Source: Aporrectodea caliginosa | Lineage: Eukaryota > Annelida > Clitellata > Crassiclitellata > Lumbricidae | Length of the DNA stretch: 64,000 nt | NCBI GenBank assembly: GCA_020284085.1 | Contig: JACEVL010000775.1 | Location: forward strand, 236,501-300,500 | Direction: 5' to 3' | Shown here: piece after piece, positions 24,901-35,710 of the stretch | Layout: each line of letters starts with the position of its first letter | How positions within the stretch are numbered: the stretch's first letter is position 1 | Program-made: the position numbers and the translations under genes | Notes under the pieces: generated by a model | The model's database searches: none | The model's input: only the letters and a program-made list of their open reading frames with translations | Told to the model about the DNA's origin: nothing

Positions 24901-27900
24901 GCTGACCTGCCTCACCTCTTTCACCTGAAGTGATTGATGCCTCATACATTTAGTGCTAAAATGTCGTTAGATTTAGATAGATTATAAACTTTTTAGTTCA
25001 TCATCAGTTGTTGATGACAAAGTTACCTCACAATGTCTGAACAATTCGACATTGTTGTAGTAGAGTTTTCCACCAAGATCGGCGGTGAGTTGAAGAGGAT
25101 CAATCAGACGATACAGTTCATCAACCGAACCCAAAATCTTTACCTAGAAGAAAAAACTATACATACTGAATAATTATGATTCATATCTAAATGACATAAA
25201 CATGCTACAACTCCACTTGACAGAAGTATTGTATTAATTCCATTTCATTAACAAATGATGAACACAACCTGTGCCACATTCACCATCGAGGGTCAAAGAA
25301 TTGACAATGAGGTAATAGCAGAACCCCCCACAGCAACGTATTACTGCCTCTTATATATAAAACGGAGACTTCCACAGCCAACGAGGTAATAGTAGAACTC
25401 CCACAGCGACGTATTATTGCTTCATATAAAAAGCCTCATATAGACAGCGGAGTCTTCAACAGCCAACGAGGTAATAGTAGAACCCATACGTGCATGTACG
25501 TTACGGTACGTAGCGATTATCGGTTTTCAGTAACTTACGTTATATGATAATATATTAAATTTTTTATGAAGGCCAATAAAAAACGATAATCGGTTTAAAA
25601 TCAGATTTCTAAAACCGATAATCGGTTTGCCAAAAAACCGATATTAACAACCCTAATAATAATCAACCCATAAACAATAACAAGGAATTCCAGGAATCAC
25701 AAAAGGAACTGCAACCTTGTTATGCATATCACCAGACGTTGACCATTCGTAACGGAGCTTCTGAAAGCCGTTTAAGAAACCAGCCGGTCGGAGTACATAA
25801 ACATTTTCAATGAGTTTTCCTTCTGGAAAGACTTCCTACAAATAAAAAATTGCACCTCCGTGGTTAGTTGGAAATGGCATCAAGGCATATCTCTGCAGGC
25901 AAAATGTAATGAAAGAACATACACAGACTCATCAGAATTAAACCTGGCTTCTCCTGTAGATCATGACGTTTGACAACTATTTCACTTCAAGTGTCCATTA
26001 ATTGATGTCTTGTGTGTTATGATAATGATGCTATAAAACTTTAATGACGAGCGTGTAATAAAAGTGACTGGGAAACCAATGCAGCTCATTGTTAAAGAGT
26101 TAATAGAACAATTTTCATATTAACCAAGACTTTAATGCTAGTAGATTGCTCTGAACAAAGAGAAAAAATATAAAAGTTGACAAATTCACGCAGTTATAGC
26201 GATTAAACTTAAAAAAGCAGCAAGGTACTCAAGTGTCAAGTATTGATGATAAAACACATGATGTAATCTGAAATACTAACGAAGATACGTCGTAGTAAGT
26301 CTTTGATGGAAACCCAGCTCTGGTTACGCCTGTCGATGACAACTGTGAATTTCGCTTCTTTGGCACTAAAAATTTACATTCCAAGAACTTAGCACACAGT
26401 TTTTATCTCAGAAATACACAGAGAGAGGACACTCTGGACTGTCTCTACGCTTTAGTTCATGTCACCTGGTTTTGGTTGTAGCAGGTCAAAACCATATCAT
26501 CACATGTCCAGTGCTGTCATCTAGCATATCAAACCACATTTTTTTAGGCAACTTCTGTCCACATTTAGCAATGATTGCAGCCCTCTGCGGCTCTGCCCCT
26601 GGAAGTCAAATTTTGTCGACAACCACCTTCAGCCCTTAACGTCGACTTTTGTCGACAACAGCCTCAAAAGTGTTAAACTTAAACTGTGCCAAAAAAGAAA
26701 CATGAAACAGTATTTTATAAACACAAAACAAAGTCTGGCCTAAGCTGAATGTCATTTTGTATTAATGGGTGAAACAAAACATAAATTTCCACATAATAAG
26801 AAAACCCAATTAGTAAATACTAAGCTATTCACAAAACTTAAACAGACAACTTTGTCACTTACTCAGCTATGTTTGTGAGGTATTCCAGAATCTTTCTATG
26901 CTGATCGTCATCAATCTTTGCGTCGATACTTTCATCAGGGAAAGTTATTAGAAGTTCATCAGTTGGAGTCCGGCCACCTGAACAATGAGTACAGCATAAG
27001 TATCCATCAACTATTAATTTACAGGAAGTTAGGTAGAGACTGGATTCACCCTTTGCACTCCAACACGGTCAACTTCTTTAAGCACAAGATAAGACCGACC
27101 TTTACCTTGCAATCAGTATTTGAGCTCAGCCAGGACATCAATTATCTACCTGCCCATATCAACCTAAAGCAATATATTAGAAAGAGAAGACATTAATTAG
27201 CAGCTATTTAATTAACATACAAAAATACCTTCTTTCCACCGTTGCTTACATAATTGCAAAGGTGAAAACCAAAACCATTCTGGCATTGGACTGCTCCAGT
27301 TGTAAACAATTCGAGAGCCACATGAATGACCTGATTAGAATACAACAATGTCACTTTCTAAAGCTAAATTTGTGATGCCAGGCTGTAATAGCCAAGTACA
27401 CACTATGAAGATGACATGTTATCAAGAAGCTATCAGTATCAACATGTTGTTTTGATTGAGTTTCAATGTACTTGCAAGAGGCATGCTAACTTGTCTTGGT
27501 TTTTGTGTGGTTGCAGGTGATTCTGCCAATCCGGTCATGCCAAGTGGATACTTTCTTCTGCCTAGAACTCCGGAAACTCATCTGAGCGTGTGGCGTAACG
27601 AAGGGTTTCAGCGCCGAGGAGCAAGGTTTGATGACTGCGCCCCTTTTAATGTTCTTGTTGACTTTTAATCGTTTTTTTCATAGTACTGTGTACCACTGAA
27701 AGATAATTTTGCGCCCCTTAGGTGCTGCACCCGGGGGCGGCTGCCCCCTTTGTTACGCCACTGATCTGAGCTACAGGTACATGGGTCTCACACGTCTAAA
27801 AACTATCCTTTTCAAAAGGGCTTAACAGGAAGTTCATATTTTATGCCATAATATCAATTTTCACTAATATTACATTGAATTGTATTTGAAGTATTATTCA

Positions 27901-28113
27901 AATAGGAAAGAACAAATACCTGATAAGAAGACATAGTTTTGCTGAAGCAGTTTTGACAATTCTGGCGCTGTGTCGTTCGTGTCCATTTCAACCAAAGACT
28001 GCTCAAGAAAACAACAGAAAATAAATACGTTTACCAACAATAAACACACAACCATTAATATAGCTATTCCTTTTCCATCTAAGTGACTAACGTACATCAA
28101 CGGTCTTGTCCAT
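9946..28113 (-). CDS. MCF2L: Dbs/MCF2L-type RhoGEF (Sec14-like, spectrin-like, DH, PH), complete 23-exon gene
   Basis: Exons 5' to 3': 28096-28113, 27920-27998, 26863-26977, 26281-26365, 25716-25835, 25027-25143, 23576-23856, 22474-22588, 22094-22213, 21237-21467, 20711-20887, 19967-20272, 19422-19504, 18721-18787, 18235-18350, 17181-17244, 16378-16470, 12795-12887, 12272-12397, 11533-11739, 11032-11206, 10433-10474, 9946-9986. Phases agree throughout; the sum is 2871 nt, 956 aa. The Sec14/CRAL-TRIO-like part is residues about 10-175 ([30 protein letters not shown]). Spectrin-like helices span about 180-520 and a Ser/Thr/Ala linker about 520-610. The DH domain is about 616-800 ([30 protein letters not shown]) and the PH domain about 803-925 ([25 protein letters not shown]). 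Family members activate RhoA/Cdc42 at membranes. The first exon (MDKTVD) is least certain. The intron after 10433 uses a GC donor. Confidence 0.93.
10777..10991. repeat. Direct duplication, copy 2 (partner 9618-9830)
   Basis: This second copy of the 215-bp block lies in the intron just downstream of the last PH exon, in the same orientation as copy 1 and 1.16 kb away. It shares CATGAATCAATCAGCATTTG and AGCAGCTTAGGTCAAATACT. Confidence 0.85.
11915..11992 (-). repeat. SINE-like repeat fragment
   Basis: This is a diverged copy of the repeat at 3387-3605. It shares GAATAAGCTGGTGCCCTG and a GATTATGATTATGATT end. It lies in an intron of the RhoGEF gene. Confidence 0.55.
13490..13760 (-). pseudogene. 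LINE reverse-transcriptase C-terminal tail fragment
   Basis: The minus strand encodes [17 protein letters not shown] followed, in shifted frames, by [14 protein letters not shown] and [18 protein letters not shown]-x-G-R-P-x-x-R-W-x-D and DR-x-W-R are standard signatures of the end of LINE ORF2. It lies in the intron between the two DH exons at 16378-16470 and 12795-12887, so it cannot be part of that protein. Confidence 0.7.
14396..14690. repeat. 51-bp minisatellite, about 5.7 units
   Basis: The unit is GCTGTATTGTGGAATCCTCG followed by 31 bases ending ATGGACTCCG. Units differ at several positions. The length of 51 is a multiple of three. One minus-strand frame reads a 17-residue repeat, [17 protein letters not shown], with a single TAA in one unit. 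It lies in an RhoGEF intron. Confidence 0.9.
15068..15140 (+). repeat. GTCGGTTAGG-type repeat (partner 28507-28580)
   Basis: This is a short GT-rich tandem motif, CGTGAGGGTCGGTTAGG, present in two or three imperfect units. It recurs at 28507-28580. The family is unknown. Confidence 0.5.
16790..17085. repeat. Diverged partner of the dispersed repeat at 4488-4985
   Basis: It shares GACCAGCTTCT-TGCACA, GCGAATTCTGCACTTACC and TTATGCACTCAAGTCGCGTCGA with the copy near 4.9 kb. It also shares an inverted GTCGACTGTACATTTAG segment. Part is rearranged relative to that copy. Confidence 0.4.
20405..20475 (+). repeat. Solo LINE/SINE 3' tail
   Basis: TATCGAGCGCCTCTGAGTAG leads into GGGTGCTATATAAATTC and TGAATGAATG. 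This is the shared 3' end module, here without an upstream LINE body. Confidence 0.55.
22770..23240 (+). pseudogene. Degraded CR1/L2-like LINE reverse-transcriptase tail
   Basis: One frame reads [20 protein letters not shown], then [20 protein letters not shown], then [13 protein letters not shown] shifted frame continues with [14 protein letters not shown]. The order LQSVLNAAARL, HI-P-L-LHWLP--RI-FKIL, LAP-YL-EL, RLRSA is the classic thumb and C-terminus of CR1/L2-type LINEs. Stops and frameshifts mark it as dead. It is intronic in, and antisense to, the RhoGEF gene. Confidence 0.8.
25309..25483. repeat. Short tandem duplication, two units of about 75-85 bp
   Basis: GAGGTAATAGCAGAACC...CCACAGCCAAC is followed by a diverged second unit GAGGTAATAGTAGAACTCC...CAACAGCCAAC and the start of a third. 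It lies in an RhoGEF intron. Confidence 0.65.
25500..25660. repeat. Palindrome-rich block, possible relic DNA transposon
   Basis: Three copies of the near-palindrome CCGATAATCGG occur within 110 bases. The right edge TTAACAACCCTA resembles the hAT-type end TTAACAGCCCTG seen at 40103. No matching left end or target duplication was found. Confidence 0.35.
27588..27763. mobile_element. 176-bp hAT-type MITE with perfect 8-bp target duplication
   Basis: The right end reversed is CAGTGGCGTAACAAAGGG. The left end is GTGTGGCGTAACGAAGGG, the same repeat with a damaged first few bases. ATCTGAGC flanks both sides (27580-27587 and 27764-27771). It sits in an intron of the RhoGEF gene. Confidence 0.8.
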
Positions 28114-28506
28114 CAAGGACGCCAATAATTATACTGATGACACTGGATTCTGCTTTGTTGCATGCCAAGGCGGAGCAGCTGACCCTTCCCCTGGAGGTAT
28201 ACATGACACCTGCATAATGATTGCGTCATTCCAAGTCAAATCAATTACTGATATTTGATATTCGTAGAATTGAGGCGCCGTACATGCCTCAAAGTGTCTT
28301 AGTCTCACTCACAACTGCTATCATCTGTTTCAGTTTTCTTAGCTCTGTAGCTTGATTTCTGGTTTCAAAAATTTATCAGTTTTTGACATTCTTGGGTTTA
28401 ACCAGTTGAATTCACTATTTTACTAGATGAAACGATAAATTACCAATAAACGTCCTTAACACAACCATTAGAGACACTCCTTCAAAAGTCCCAGTGTTAC
28501 TTCCTA

Positions 28507-28580
28507 TCAATTGGCATCATGAGGGTCAGTTAAGCTCAGGTTAGGCATCGTGAGGGTCGGTTAGGGTCAGGTCAGGGTGG
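28507..28580 (+). repeat. GTCGGTTAGG-type repeat (partner 15068-15140)
   Basis: CATGAGGGTCAGTTAAG, CATCGTGAGGGTCGGTTAGG and GTCAGGTCAGGGT are imperfect tandem units of the motif also found at 15068-15140. Confidence 0.5.
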
Positions 28581-30057
28581 GTGTGGCCTGAATCCCCGAA
28601 ACCCGAATTTCTAAGTCCGACCTGAATGAATATAATTAACAAATAAACATGTGAATAGGCAGTATATCGATATACATCAAGGCCACGCTAGATCTACGTC
28701 ATGTTTACAATTTAACTCTGAATAGCTTCCGGGAGTTCGGCCGCTCTCTAGAAAACTGTTTTCGGAAAAACATTTATTTCCAGTGTTTTCGGGTTGACCC
28801 CGTTAGGGTTAGTGTTATCATTCAATAAAATGCTAAAAACTTTCCGTCACAGAAGTAATTTCTTCACGAGTTGCGTGGCGAAATCTTTCAACACAGAAGC
28901 ACCACGTATTATTTTTTAGTAATTTCTTTCTTTCTTTGTAACTGGTTGCGGTATGTCGGCAAGAGCTCAATACACAAATATGAGGAATTTCAGGTATCCG
29001 GCACACTACAGCATTTACGATAATCCCATTTTTCTTTACAAAATAGTTTCGGGGATCCGACGTAAATACCAGTTGGAGAATCGGATCCGCTACGCACCCG
29101 TTCTAGCTAACCGTCGCACTCTTGCTGCTGCAAACAATGCATGTAATTGGTAGCCCACATGGAATTGATAAATTTTAGATAAATCAAGTCTAAACGTGTT
29201 GAGTGCATTACAAAGTTTAGTCGCTTCGAACCTGCAATTAGGGAAGCTTATTTTTAGTTCAACCTTGTATTTAGACTGACCGAAGAAGTATTCAGCCAGT
29301 TGTTAACCTCTGTCGCTGGATACGCTGCCTTTCGTTCACTTGCAAAAACATAAACCGCGTATTATTCAGCTGTAGTATACGTTAACAAAATTCAAACACA
29401 ATAATTATCTTTGCTGACATCAAGTTTTCATTTTAATTGACTAAATCTCCCATGATTTTCTTCGAACTTCACGAGTAGCACGTGACAACAAAACATCCGG
29501 TTTCACTTTCCCAAGGTTTGGTATCTTTGGTAGAAACTGTCGGCGGACAATGAACTATATATGCATCGAGGTTGTCACGACCGATCGAGCGACTCTGATC
29601 AGTAGTTTTCTTGAGGGTCGATCGCTATATAAATGTTCGATAGGCCTACAAACTGAATGACTGATCTGTAGATTAGTTGAAGTTGAAGCCTAATTGCGCA
29701 GATGCGACAAGTAGGCCTATATACGTGTAATGACCAGTATAGGCCTACCACGGAATTATCGTCATTGTTACGGGCCTTACGGCTATATAGGCCAATAGAT
29801 TATAGATATATATATAGGCTCATTATAGCGCCCCCATGCTCAAGAGCGCAATATCATATAGGGCCCATGCATAGCCGAATAAAGGGCTTAGAAACGAAAG
29901 ATGTGCTAAGACTTTAAAAATTTCAAGTTCATTAATAACTATCGTTGCGCAATTCTGACATAAATATGTACGTAGGCCTAGGCCTACGGTTTATCAAATA
30001 GGCTATAGGCCGATCGTTATTCATGATCGTAGGGCCTAGGGCCGTAGGCCTTATGAG

Positions 30058-30165
30058 CTCCAAATTTCTAAAGTGCCACTTGAAACTAAGCGCAGGTCGC
30101 CAGCTTAATTATTTACGAGCGCTGCGTTGAGTCAGATATTGAGGCGGGTTGTCCAGAGATACCAA
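30058..30165 (+). repeat. SINE-like repeat copy
   Basis: CTCCAAATTTCTAAAGTGCC, GCGCAGGTCGCCAGCTTA and ACGAGCGCTGCGTTGAGTCA match the reverse complement of the copy at 3387-3605. They also match the + copy at 46253-46330. Diverged by substitutions and small indels. Confidence 0.6.
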
Positions 30166-31291
30166 ATAGAGATCTCAGTAAATTAAGTTCGATTATTTAG
30201 GCCTACCTAGCTGCAGCCTGCCAGGGAGCCTAACCGTAGGCCTAATATTCCTATTAATTTGAGATTTCTACAACGCCCAAAAACGAAGTCGTATAGGAAT
30301 CAGCTTATAGCCTATTCATTGGTTGAGACCAGAGAGCAGTGGAGTCTACCAATGGGTGGGGGTTGGGAGATTAACGACCTTCCACGGTTGTAAAAACGGG
30401 GAGGGGTGTAATTAAGCGTTGTGTACAACTGTAGCCTACATAAACTGGGTTGTTGATGATTTTTTATATTCATTTACAGTTCTGATCTCGAGCGACTTCT
30501 GAGTCTCTTATATTTTAAGTCGCCCGAGAGTCGGGGATTTGTAGGCCTATAGGCCTAGGCCTATACTTTGTAATTCCATTCCAGGTGGCGGCGTACGTGT
30601 AGGCCTGTAGGCTATACTGCCAGAGAGAGGAGACCAGATTGAGCTAGAGGCAAGCAGGGTCGCATTAAGGCCAGTGCAGGCCCCCGCGCTGTGATTACCT
30701 TCCAAAGGCTCCCTCTGACAACCACCGTGAATAACACGCACATTAAAAATTTCTTCATTTCCGAAAATGCGGGTCCCTCAAAACTGCTGCATCACCATTA
30801 GGCCTAGCACCCTATATGAGGGCCTGACTACAGGAGTCGCTAAAACGGGTTTTGTTAAGAATTTTCGGGGAAAGGGCAGATGTCCAACCATAAGACTGAA
30901 TACGACAGGACACAGTAGGGCCTACACGATCTTTTAGTTTCACAATGTCAGCAGAGCCGACAGCGCACAAGAGGCTAACGCTTGCGCTGCGTTGAAGAAT
31001 GCCTTTGAGGATGAGTATTTGCTATGAGCAACCGCATAATCATAATTATGTAGAAACAAGAAGTAGTTCTCGAGAAACCCGGATGTTAGTCATTTCTTAA
31101 AATAAAGATAAGCTATTTTTAGGACTAAATAGTTTTATAGTTTTATAAATAATTTCTAAAAATTATAATTACCGGGTTAAGGTAAATATGTAAAAGTTTA
31201 GCTCCTTTGGTTGATAATTCAATAAGAGTGTTAGCTGATCTTGGGCGCATTAATCTGTCATAATATGCTAAGAGTGAAGCGGTGACTAAGA

Positions 31292-31303
31292 TCCGCCATC
31301 TTG
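31292..31303 (+). promoter_or_regulatory. YY1-like site upstream of 14-3-3
   Basis: TCCGCCATCTTGG matches the reverse of the known YY1 consensus AAGATGGCGGC. It lies about 100 bases before the start codon, a usual position near transcription starts of housekeeping genes. The functional role is inferred. Confidence 0.45.
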
Positions 31304-31402
31304 GAAGAGGCGTTCGTTCACATTGCGAGCAGTGCTTCGACAGTTTCAGTTATTTCAAAAGATTTGTTGGAGTTTACATTCGTAGTCTCGTAACAAACGA
31401 TA

Positions 31403-34400
31403 ATGGCGGGTCACGATAAAGATGAGCTTGTTCAGAAGGCGAAGCTTTCTGAGCAGGCCGAGAGGTACGACGACATGGCTTCGGCGATGAAAAAGGTACG
31501 ATTTTGCCTGTGAATAAGCATTTCCCACGATTTACCTCCGTTGACTGTACAACGTGTGGCGAATTGTACAATTAAACACGAGATTAAGTAGGTTTTTTGT
31601 TTATTCTTACAAGGTAACCGAATTAGGATCGGAACTGACGAACGAGGAGCGAAATCTTCTGTCGGTCGCTTACAAGAACGTCGTCGGAGCCAGGCGATCG
31701 TCATGGCGAGTCATTTCCAGCATAGAACAGAAAACGGAGGGCAACGAAAGAAAACAGAACATGGCCAAGGAATACAGAGAGAAAGTAGAAAAGGAGCTGA
31801 GAGAGATTTGTATGGATGTGCTGGTAGGCAGATGTTTCAAAACGCTTTTAAATGGTTAATTATATTAGGTGAAAAGAAAACCATTCAAGGCGGCGGAGTT
31901 AATCATGACTTGCACGTGTGCCTTATTCGGCAATGAATCATGCATGCAAGAGCTTTCATTGTTAGGCAAAGAAAGTGTTTAAGTTACCTCTTTGATTCAT
32001 TTTATCTTTACTAAATAGTGCCATTGCTTTATAAAATTCAGAAGTGGAAGTTCAGTCAAATTGTGGAAACAACTTAGTATACTTATTAATTATTTCAGTC
32101 ACAAGCAGTTGGTGTTAATAAACACAAAGATTTGTAAGAATCTAGTTGAGTAGTGTAGCTTTTCAAACAATGTAAGTTTTTGAAGAAGATCTGTCATCTA
32201 ACTATAGAAAGTGAAAAGATCAGATCGATACAAAGATGTCGATTCAGTTGTCTGTATTATTCACATACAGGCTGTTCTTGAATCTGGAGCGCTAAAGTAA
32301 GCGATCATCTGCGTTATGTCTGATTGATTTCTATAGCTGAGTTGCTACTGGGTTCACAAGTTACTGCACAGTCACAGTTGTCACTTGTAGAAAATTGTAA
32401 ATTTTACAGAATTATTTTTAATGTTTAAGAATTCCCTTTCACCACAGCTCCATTCGGCTGATTCATTGCCAATAGACTTGCTTATGGGCAGGTTATCTTT
32501 ACTTTGGTGTCAGACTTTAATATGCATAAATAGGGAATAATTTATGCCTGATTTTTGTGATAATGCCTTGGGTTATTATCTTATTATCTTAAACTGAAGT
32601 TTAAATGGGTATGTTTTGTCACTTGATGATAACCATAATTTAAATCAAGAATATCATGGAACTATATCCAGATATTTAATCTACAGTATTTTAGACAGCT
32701 TTATCTGTGCAGCATTTTTAATCACCAGTGCTAGAGGTTAGCAAATTGTTTTAATTATAGACAATTGCTTTTGTACCAAGCACATTATAAACCGTAAGAG
32801 ATATATTTAGCCACTCAACTGAAGTATTGGTTTTATGTTTGTTTGTGTGTTCTATTATTTGGTTATAGGGTTTGTTAGACAAGCATCTGATTGCAAAGGC
32901 TAGCAATGCTGAAAGTAAGGTGTTCTACCTGAAGATGAAAGGAGACTACTACAGATACTTGGCTGAGGTTGCTTCAGCTGCTAACAGATCAGGTTTGACC
33001 CTCTGAAATTTTGAAGTGGATTTTGTCACCATTAGTGATCGCGCGTGAACAGTGGCGTAGCAATGGGTTGTGCAGGTTGTGCAATGCACAACATTGCACA
33101 AGGGCCCCCGGCGGTCAGATCGTCAGAGGGGCTTTCCTTTCAGAATGTTATCAAATCAACTTTACCAAGCCCAGTTAGCTACATCGGTAAGAACTTAGGC
33201 TGCGTCTCATGCGTTTTTTTGCTTGAAATTGAAGGTGGGTTCAAGGGGGAGGGGCCCACCACCGAAGCTCTGCACAAAGGCCCCCAGGAAACATGCTATG
33301 CCACTGTGTGTGAAGGAACTGTATTGACATTTGAAATACAAATTTTGAGGACTAACTGTATTTGAAGTTTGTTGGGATAATTCTTGCTTAAAAACAGGTT
33401 TCTATGTATTTAATTATTTTAAAATGAAGCATTTGAACCAATGAACTAATTAGAAAAACACTTTTGGACCATTTAGATTTAAAGTGTTAATGTTAACAAC
33501 AGTATCTGGCATGTGCAAGGATTTAGGCCACTTGCTTGTACTGAAAGAGTAACAAGGCAATGATGCTTTTGTTGCAGAGGTTGTTGGTGAGTCAGAGAAA
33601 GCCTACCAAGCTGCGTTTGAAATTGCCAGGGAACAGATGCAGCCAACCCATCCAATAAGACTTGGACTTGCGCTCAATTACTCCGTTTTCTTCTACGAAA
33701 TTGTGAATGCTCCTGATAAAGCTTGTCAGCTTGCCAAACAGGTGAAACATTTATCTAAATTTAAAACTTGATTGTCAATGTGTGTTGGATGTTGCTGGCT
33801 GTTTTACTTGATGTTGATGGAGAAACGTGTGCATCAGTTTTGTGGCATTGCAGTGGCAAGTGGCATTAGCTGAATAAATGATCTGGTATTGGGACACAAG
33901 TTACAATTATGTGCATTAATGTAATGCCACATGAAAGAAGTTTGGGTCTGGCCCACTGAAAGTTTGACATTTTGGACTAAAACTCTAGTTTAAAACATGG
34001 TTTTAAGAATTTGATATTCTTGGACACAAAAGAACAAAGATTAGAAGAAAGTAATGCTTGCTGGGTTAGAATATGGTTTTGTTGAACATATAAAATATTT
34101 GTATTTATATAGAACTGTGGGTAGACTAACTTGTTCTTTTGTCGTTTGTTCTCTAGGCTTTTGATGATGCAATTGCCGAGCTAGACTCACTCAACGAAGA
34201 CTCTTACAAGGATAGTACGTTAATTATGCAGTTGCTGCGCGACAACCTCACTGTGAGTAATTCTTTTGTTCTTAGTGTTGTCATTCTGTATACTCAGTTG
34301 ATATGTATTGTAGGTTTAATGTTGTATGGAAAATACTCTGTGTGATAGTACTCGGATGTTACAAGTTTCTGTCAACAATAGTTGAACAGCCAGCCAACCT

Positions 34401-35710
34401 TTCCATGAACTGCACATTTGGCACAAAGCAACTGGAAACTGTCAGGTTTTTGTGATGCACCAGAAATCGAATCTTGATTGCCAGATTTGATATCTGTGTT
34501 GGCATTCAGTGTGTGATGGGTTGATAGTATATCATGAATTCACGATGTTTTGTCTTTATCTGTGGCCCAAAAACACTAAATTCATAATTGGAGACAAAGC
34601 AAATTATGCTTTAGAGGATCTTCTTGATGGGAATAAATGTTCTTCTGCATATTAGCGCCTTCGTGAGTTTCTTATAAGGCGCTATATAAATGGCCATATA
34701 CATACATACATACATGACATTAGTATTTGGTCAAAATTTTGTGTCTTTGACTGCTTGTAACCCAAACTTGCCTGTTTGAAAATGCCAAAGGTCATATTGA
34801 CTGACTTGTTCTTCAGTTGCTATATTCAGACAACTAGCTCTTTGACACTTGTCACCAGGTGGCTGTGTAAATATACCAGTGTGAGTTAGTTTAAGTTAAA
34901 AAGAATTTGATGCGGGAGTATTTTCATCTGAATAATGATGACGATGTGTGCCCTCTCACAACGCAGTCTATGACCATCGGAACAAAGGTCGACCTCTCCT
35001 CGCATACCTCAATGCATTGCAATTCGTTGAATGCACTAACCATGCACTAACAAATTAATGCTACCACACTCTGATGGATTACAAGGGAAATGTGTTGCAG
35101 AGTACAATAAATAATTGAGTGCAGTAAGTCAATTGAATGTTGACCTACTGCTAATGCAAGTGCCATCATTGGTTTATATATAACTTTAAAAACTTGTAAA
35201 AGCACAAGTATAAACATTATTTGCAGTCTTTTACGACGAGCATAAGAAGTACGGTCGTTTACGATATGTTATAATGATGTTTTGGGCTATAGCACCCGTT
35301 CAAACTGCTGTATCTGAAAACAAACCAGCATGCACCAATAAATTGATGCTGTTTGTGTATTTGTGCAGAATTCAGTTTAAAACAAATTTCGTGTTTACGC
35401 TTTAGCTCTATCTTCAGTGGTTTGATGTGATGATAATGTTTTTACCCTTAAGAGGTGAAATGGATAAAATATCTGACGAGGGTCAAAACTAGGATTAACA
35501 CTATCTAGCATGCAAGGGTTAAGCACACTCAATGACTTCATAAAACATCATAGTTAATAGGTTTCAAAATTCTAGCATTAAATTTCCTTGTTTCAGGATG
35601 TATGTTAATTTAAGTTTTTTGTGCTTGTGAAATGACACTGAGATATTATTCGCTTGCAGCTGTGGACTTCAGACACCAAAGAAGATGACGATCAAGCTGG
35701 GGCCAACTAG
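31403..35710 (+). CDS. ywhaz: 14-3-3 protein, beta/zeta type, complete six-exon gene
   Basis: Exons: 31403-31495, 31614-31823, 32869-32992, 33578-33741, 34157-34252, 35660-35710; phases agree and the sum is 738 nt, 245 aa, the usual length. Family signatures are present: [54 protein letters not shown] and [18 protein letters not shown]. These include the phosphopeptide-binding Lys of KNVVG, the Arg of ARRSSWR and the Arg-Tyr of YYRYLAE. The acidic tail [13 protein letters not shown] is typical. 14-3-3 proteins are cytosolic dimers that bind phosphoserine/threonine motifs in signalling partners. The RSSWR segment and [10 protein letters not shown] favour beta/zeta over epsilon. Intron 1 is only 118 nt, while intron 3 carries a 257-bp MITE. 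The gene is divergent from the RhoGEF gene, with start codons 3.3 kb apart. Confidence 0.98.
33050..33306. mobile_element. 257-bp hAT-type MITE in 14-3-3 intron 3
   Basis: The ends are CAGTGGCGTAGCA and, reversed, CAGTGGCATAGCA. The flanks are CGCGTGAA (33042-33049) and TGTGTGAA (33307-33314). The two differences are both C to T at CpG positions, as expected for decay of an originally identical 8-bp duplication. Confidence 0.75.
34645..34715 (+). repeat. Solo LINE/SINE 3' tail with CATA microsatellite
   Basis: TAGCGCCTTCGTGAG...AAGGCGCTATATAAATGGCC is followed by CATACATACATACATA. It is the shared 3' end module, inside a 14-3-3 intron. Confidence 0.55.

Larger units (their letters stand above)
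28114..31290. other. Spacer between the divergent RhoGEF and 14-3-3 genes
   Basis: This is about 3.2 kb between the two start codons. It presumably contains both promoters and any untranslated RhoGEF exons. Seen here are a GT-rich repeat (28507-28580), dense AGGCCTA motifs (29640-30060 and near 30545) and a SINE-like fragment (30058-30165). No coding exon could be supported. Confidence 0.6.
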
